Assembly (NCBI GenBank): GCA_030671565.1
Contig: DAOVIC010000018.1
Coordinates: forward strand, 1 to 15,874
From: Anaerohalosphaeraceae bacterium
Lineage (GTDB): Bacteria; Planctomycetota; Phycisphaerae; Sedimentisphaerales; Anaerohalosphaeraceae
Length of the DNA stretch: 15,874 bases
Direction: 5' to 3'
The translations under genes and the position numbers were made by a program. Of this stretch, positions 13,976-15,874 are shown piece after piece. Positions within the stretch are counted from its first letter, which is position 1; each line of letters opens with the position of its first letter. Below the pieces are notes generated by a model, which had not been told where the DNA came from, ran no database searches, and saw nothing but the letters and a program-made list of their open reading frames with translations.

Positions 13976-15874
13976 ATGGCCGCCGAACAAACATCCCAGC
14001 AGACATCACTCTTGGGCAAAACGATACGCTTCTGCCTGACCAACAAACTCATAGTCGCACTGCTGGTATTGTTTGTGATAGTATTGGGTCTTATGGTAGC
14101 TCCTTTCGACTGGAAGACAGGCCGCACTCTCCGAAAGCCTGTCCCCGTCGACGCCATACCAGACATCGGCGAAAACCAGCAGATAGTCTTCACAGAATGG
14201 ACCGGACGTTCGCCACAGGACGTCGAGGACCAGGTATCGTACCCGCTAACCGTCTCATTGCTCGGCGTACCCGGCGTAAAAACCATCCGAAGCAATTCCT
14301 ACTTCGGCTTCTCATCCATCTACATTATATTCACCGAAGACGTCGACTTCTACTTCTCCAGAACCCGTGTCCTCGAAAAACTAAACTCCCTTCCCTCCGG
14401 AACTTTACCCGAAAATGTAAAACCAACCCTTGGCCCTGACGCAACCGCTCTCGGCCAGATATTCTGGTACACCTTACAAGGCCGCGACCCCCACGGCAAT
14501 CCCGCAGGCGGTTGGGACCTCGAACAACTCCGCACCGTCCAGGACTGGTACGTCCGCTACGGACTCCTATCCGCCGAAGGAGTAAGCGAAGTAGCTTCAG
14601 TAGGCGGCTTCGTTCGCGAATACCAAATAGACATCGACCCTGACGCCATGCGGGCATACGGCGTAAGCATCGCAGACGTCTACTTCGCCGTAAAATCCTC
14701 AAACGTAGACGTAGGCGCAAAAACCATCGAACTAAACCGCGTAGAATACTTCATTCGCTCAATAGGTTTCATAAAGCAGATCGCCGACATCGAGCAAAGC
14801 GTCATAAAAGTAGCAGACAACGTTCCCGTCCTCGTAAAAGACATCGCAACCGTTACGCACGGCCCAGCCCTAAGACGCGGAGCCCTCGACAAGGAAGGCG
14901 CAGAATCCGTAGGAGGCGCAGTGGTCGCCCGCTACGGTGACAACCCGCTTGCGGTCATAACGAACGTAAAACAAAAGATCGCCGAAATAACCCCCGGCCT
15001 CCCCGCAAAAGTCCACTTCGATTTCTCACAGGTAACCATCGACCAGGTAAGAGACTTTGCCGAAAAGCAGGGCTTCACCGCATACACAGGCCCCGAAATA
15101 AATCAGGACGCATGGCTAAATTACCTCCGCACAACCCCAAAAGAAACCTGGCCCAACTGGGCAACCATCAGCAAAATCACCATAGTACCGTTCTATGACC
15201 GCACCTCGCTTATCTACGAAACACTAGGCACCCTGTACAACGCACTCACCGAAGAAATACTCATCACCATCATAGTAGTTATCATAATGGTAATGCACCT
15301 CCGCAGTTCCATTCTCATCAGCGGCCTCTTACCCCTCGCCGTCCTCATGTGCTTTATCGCGATGAAAATATTCCATGTAGACGCAAATATAGTCGCCCTC
15401 TCAGGCATCGCCATCGCCATCGGAACAATGGTGGACATGGGTATAGTAATCTGCGAAAACATTCTCCGTCACCTCGATTCCGCCCACCCCGACGAAAGCA
15501 GGATCGAAGTCATTCACCGAGCTGCAAGCGAAGTCTCAGGCGCGGTCCTAACCGCCGTCTCAACAACAGTAATAAGCTTCCTTCCGGTATTTACAATGAC
15601 GGGACCTGAAGGCAAACTCTTCAAACCCCTTGCCTTCACAAAAACATTCGCTCTCATCGCCTCCGTAATAGTTGCCCTGACGGTTATCCCGCCAGCCGCT
15701 CATCTCCTCTTCTGCTCCAGATCATCGATCACCGGAAAGAAGATCAAAAAAATAATACACATTACTCTCGTCATTGCAGGCGTCGTCGCAGGTTTCCTCC
15801 TGAACTGGTGGGCAGGCACAGCCCTCATACTATTCGGCGCATACTATCTCGCAGCCGACTACGTCCGCAAAAAC
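13976..15874 (+). CDS. cusA: Heavy-metal efflux RND permease (CusA/CzcA family), N-terminal part cut by window edge
   Basis: Inner-membrane proton-driven pump subunit of the HME-RND family that exports metal ions through the CusB-like adaptor and CusC-like channel. The frame stays open for all 633 codons to the window edge; the C-terminal part is outside. TM1 is at about 22-42. The porter domain shows PVDAIPDIGENQQ (57-69), PQDVEDQVSYPL (80-91) and GVPGVKTIRSNSYFG (97-111). TM2 to TM6 follow from about 425, with the proton-relay block GTMVDMGIVICENILRHL (483-500; D487, E494, N495). Two features are unusual against E. coli CusA: about 55 extra residues (347-400) between GLP and ITIVPFYDRT, and a further hydrophobic pair (about 594-625) after TM6. 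The ATG is one base after the adaptor stop with no clear ribosome-binding site, suggesting translational coupling. The Met residues that define Cu/Ag binding in CusA lie mostly beyond the edge, so copper/silver versus zinc/cobalt cannot be settled. Confidence 0.92.
   Translation, partial: MAAEQTSQQTSLLGKTIRFCLTNKLIVALLVLFVIVLGLMVAPFDWKTGRTLRKPVPVDAIPDIGENQQIVFTEWTGRSPQDVEDQVSYPLTVSLLGVPGVKTIRSNSYFGFSSIYIIFTEDVDFYFSRTRVLEKLNSLPSGTLPENVKPTLGPDATALGQIFWYTLQGRDPHGNPAGGWDLEQLRTVQDWYVRYGLLSAEGVSEVASVGGFVREYQIDIDPDAMRAYGVSIADVYFAVKSSNVDVGAKTIELNRVEYFIRSIGFIKQIADIEQSVIKVADNVPVLVKDIATVTHGPALRRGALDKEGAESVGGAVVARYGDNPLAVITNVKQKIAEITPGLPAKVHFDFSQVTIDQVRDFAEKQGFTAYTGPEINQDAWLNYLRTTPKETWPNWATISKITIVPFYDRTSLIYETLGTLYNALTEEILITIIVVIIMVMHLRSSILISGLLPLAVLMCFIAMKIFHVDANIVALSGIAIAIGTMVDMGIVICENILRHLDSAHPDESRIEVIHRAASEVSGAVLTAVSTTVISFLPVFTMTGPEGKLFKPLAFTKTFALIASVIVALTVIPPAAHLLFCSRSSITGKKIKKIIHITLVIAGVVAGFLLNWWAGTALILFGAYYLAADYVRKN

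Noticed and set aside
1..15874. CRISPR array, tRNA/rRNA, transposase or integrase
   Set aside because: Reading both strands gave no regularly spaced repeats, no tRNA-like T-loop with matching stems and no mobile-element protein; the window looks like ordinary chromosome.

Overview
The window comes from a Gram-negative-type bacterium. The envelope genes include a signal-peptide porin ending in Phe, an outer-membrane efflux lipoprotein and a tripartite RND pump. The GlyRS is the single-chain (alpha2) type, the pantothenate kinase is type III, and the GC content is moderate. A planctomycete of the Phycisphaerae/Sedimentisphaerales kind is my best guess, but it is an inference and no marker in the window proves it. 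No tRNA, rRNA, CRISPR array, transposase or phage gene was recognised.

Left part (1-6310), all on the minus strand. A tight housekeeping operon runs obgE -> coaX -> mnmE-like GTPase -> mutS, with junctions of a 4-bp ATGA overlap, 1 bp and 9 bp. A perfect TATAAT box lies about 85 bp before obgE. After mutS, a separate promoter (TTGCTA-17-TAGAAT) drives a glycyl-tRNA synthetase gene whose C-terminal two thirds lie outside the window. The mnmE-like protein is short (388 aa) and lacks the Cys of the family's C-terminal C-x-G-K motif.

Middle part (6194-10962). A 481-bp divergent intergenic region carries an isolated perfect 10-bp hairpin with a T-rich tail and a good sigma70-type promoter (TTGTCA-17-TACAAT). 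That promoter leads into a rhomboid intramembrane protease with a cytoplasmic tail of about 180 residues. The next gap (322 bp) folds on paper into a three-way junction followed by a long hairpin. Next come a secreted protein with two SH3-like repeats and a coiled-coil-plus-beta-barrel porin that ends at a textbook rho-independent terminator.

Right part (11029-15874), plus strand. This is a CusCBA-type heavy-metal efflux operon (probably Cu(I)/Ag(I)): an outer-membrane factor lipoprotein, a periplasmic adaptor with two Cys/Met/His metal-binding modules, and an RND permease cut off by the window edge. The three proteins should assemble into one envelope-spanning pump. Its promoter region (TTGAGA-18-TATTAT) contains a perfect 10-bp palindrome between the -35 and -10 boxes, a plausible metal-regulator operator. 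No regulator gene is visible.

I do not see a clear new multi-gene system. The items most worth checking are the structured intergenic RNA candidate (7875-8002), the isolated terminator-like hairpin at 6500-6527, the divergent MnmE, the palindrome in the cus promoter, and the duplicated metal-binding module in the adaptor.
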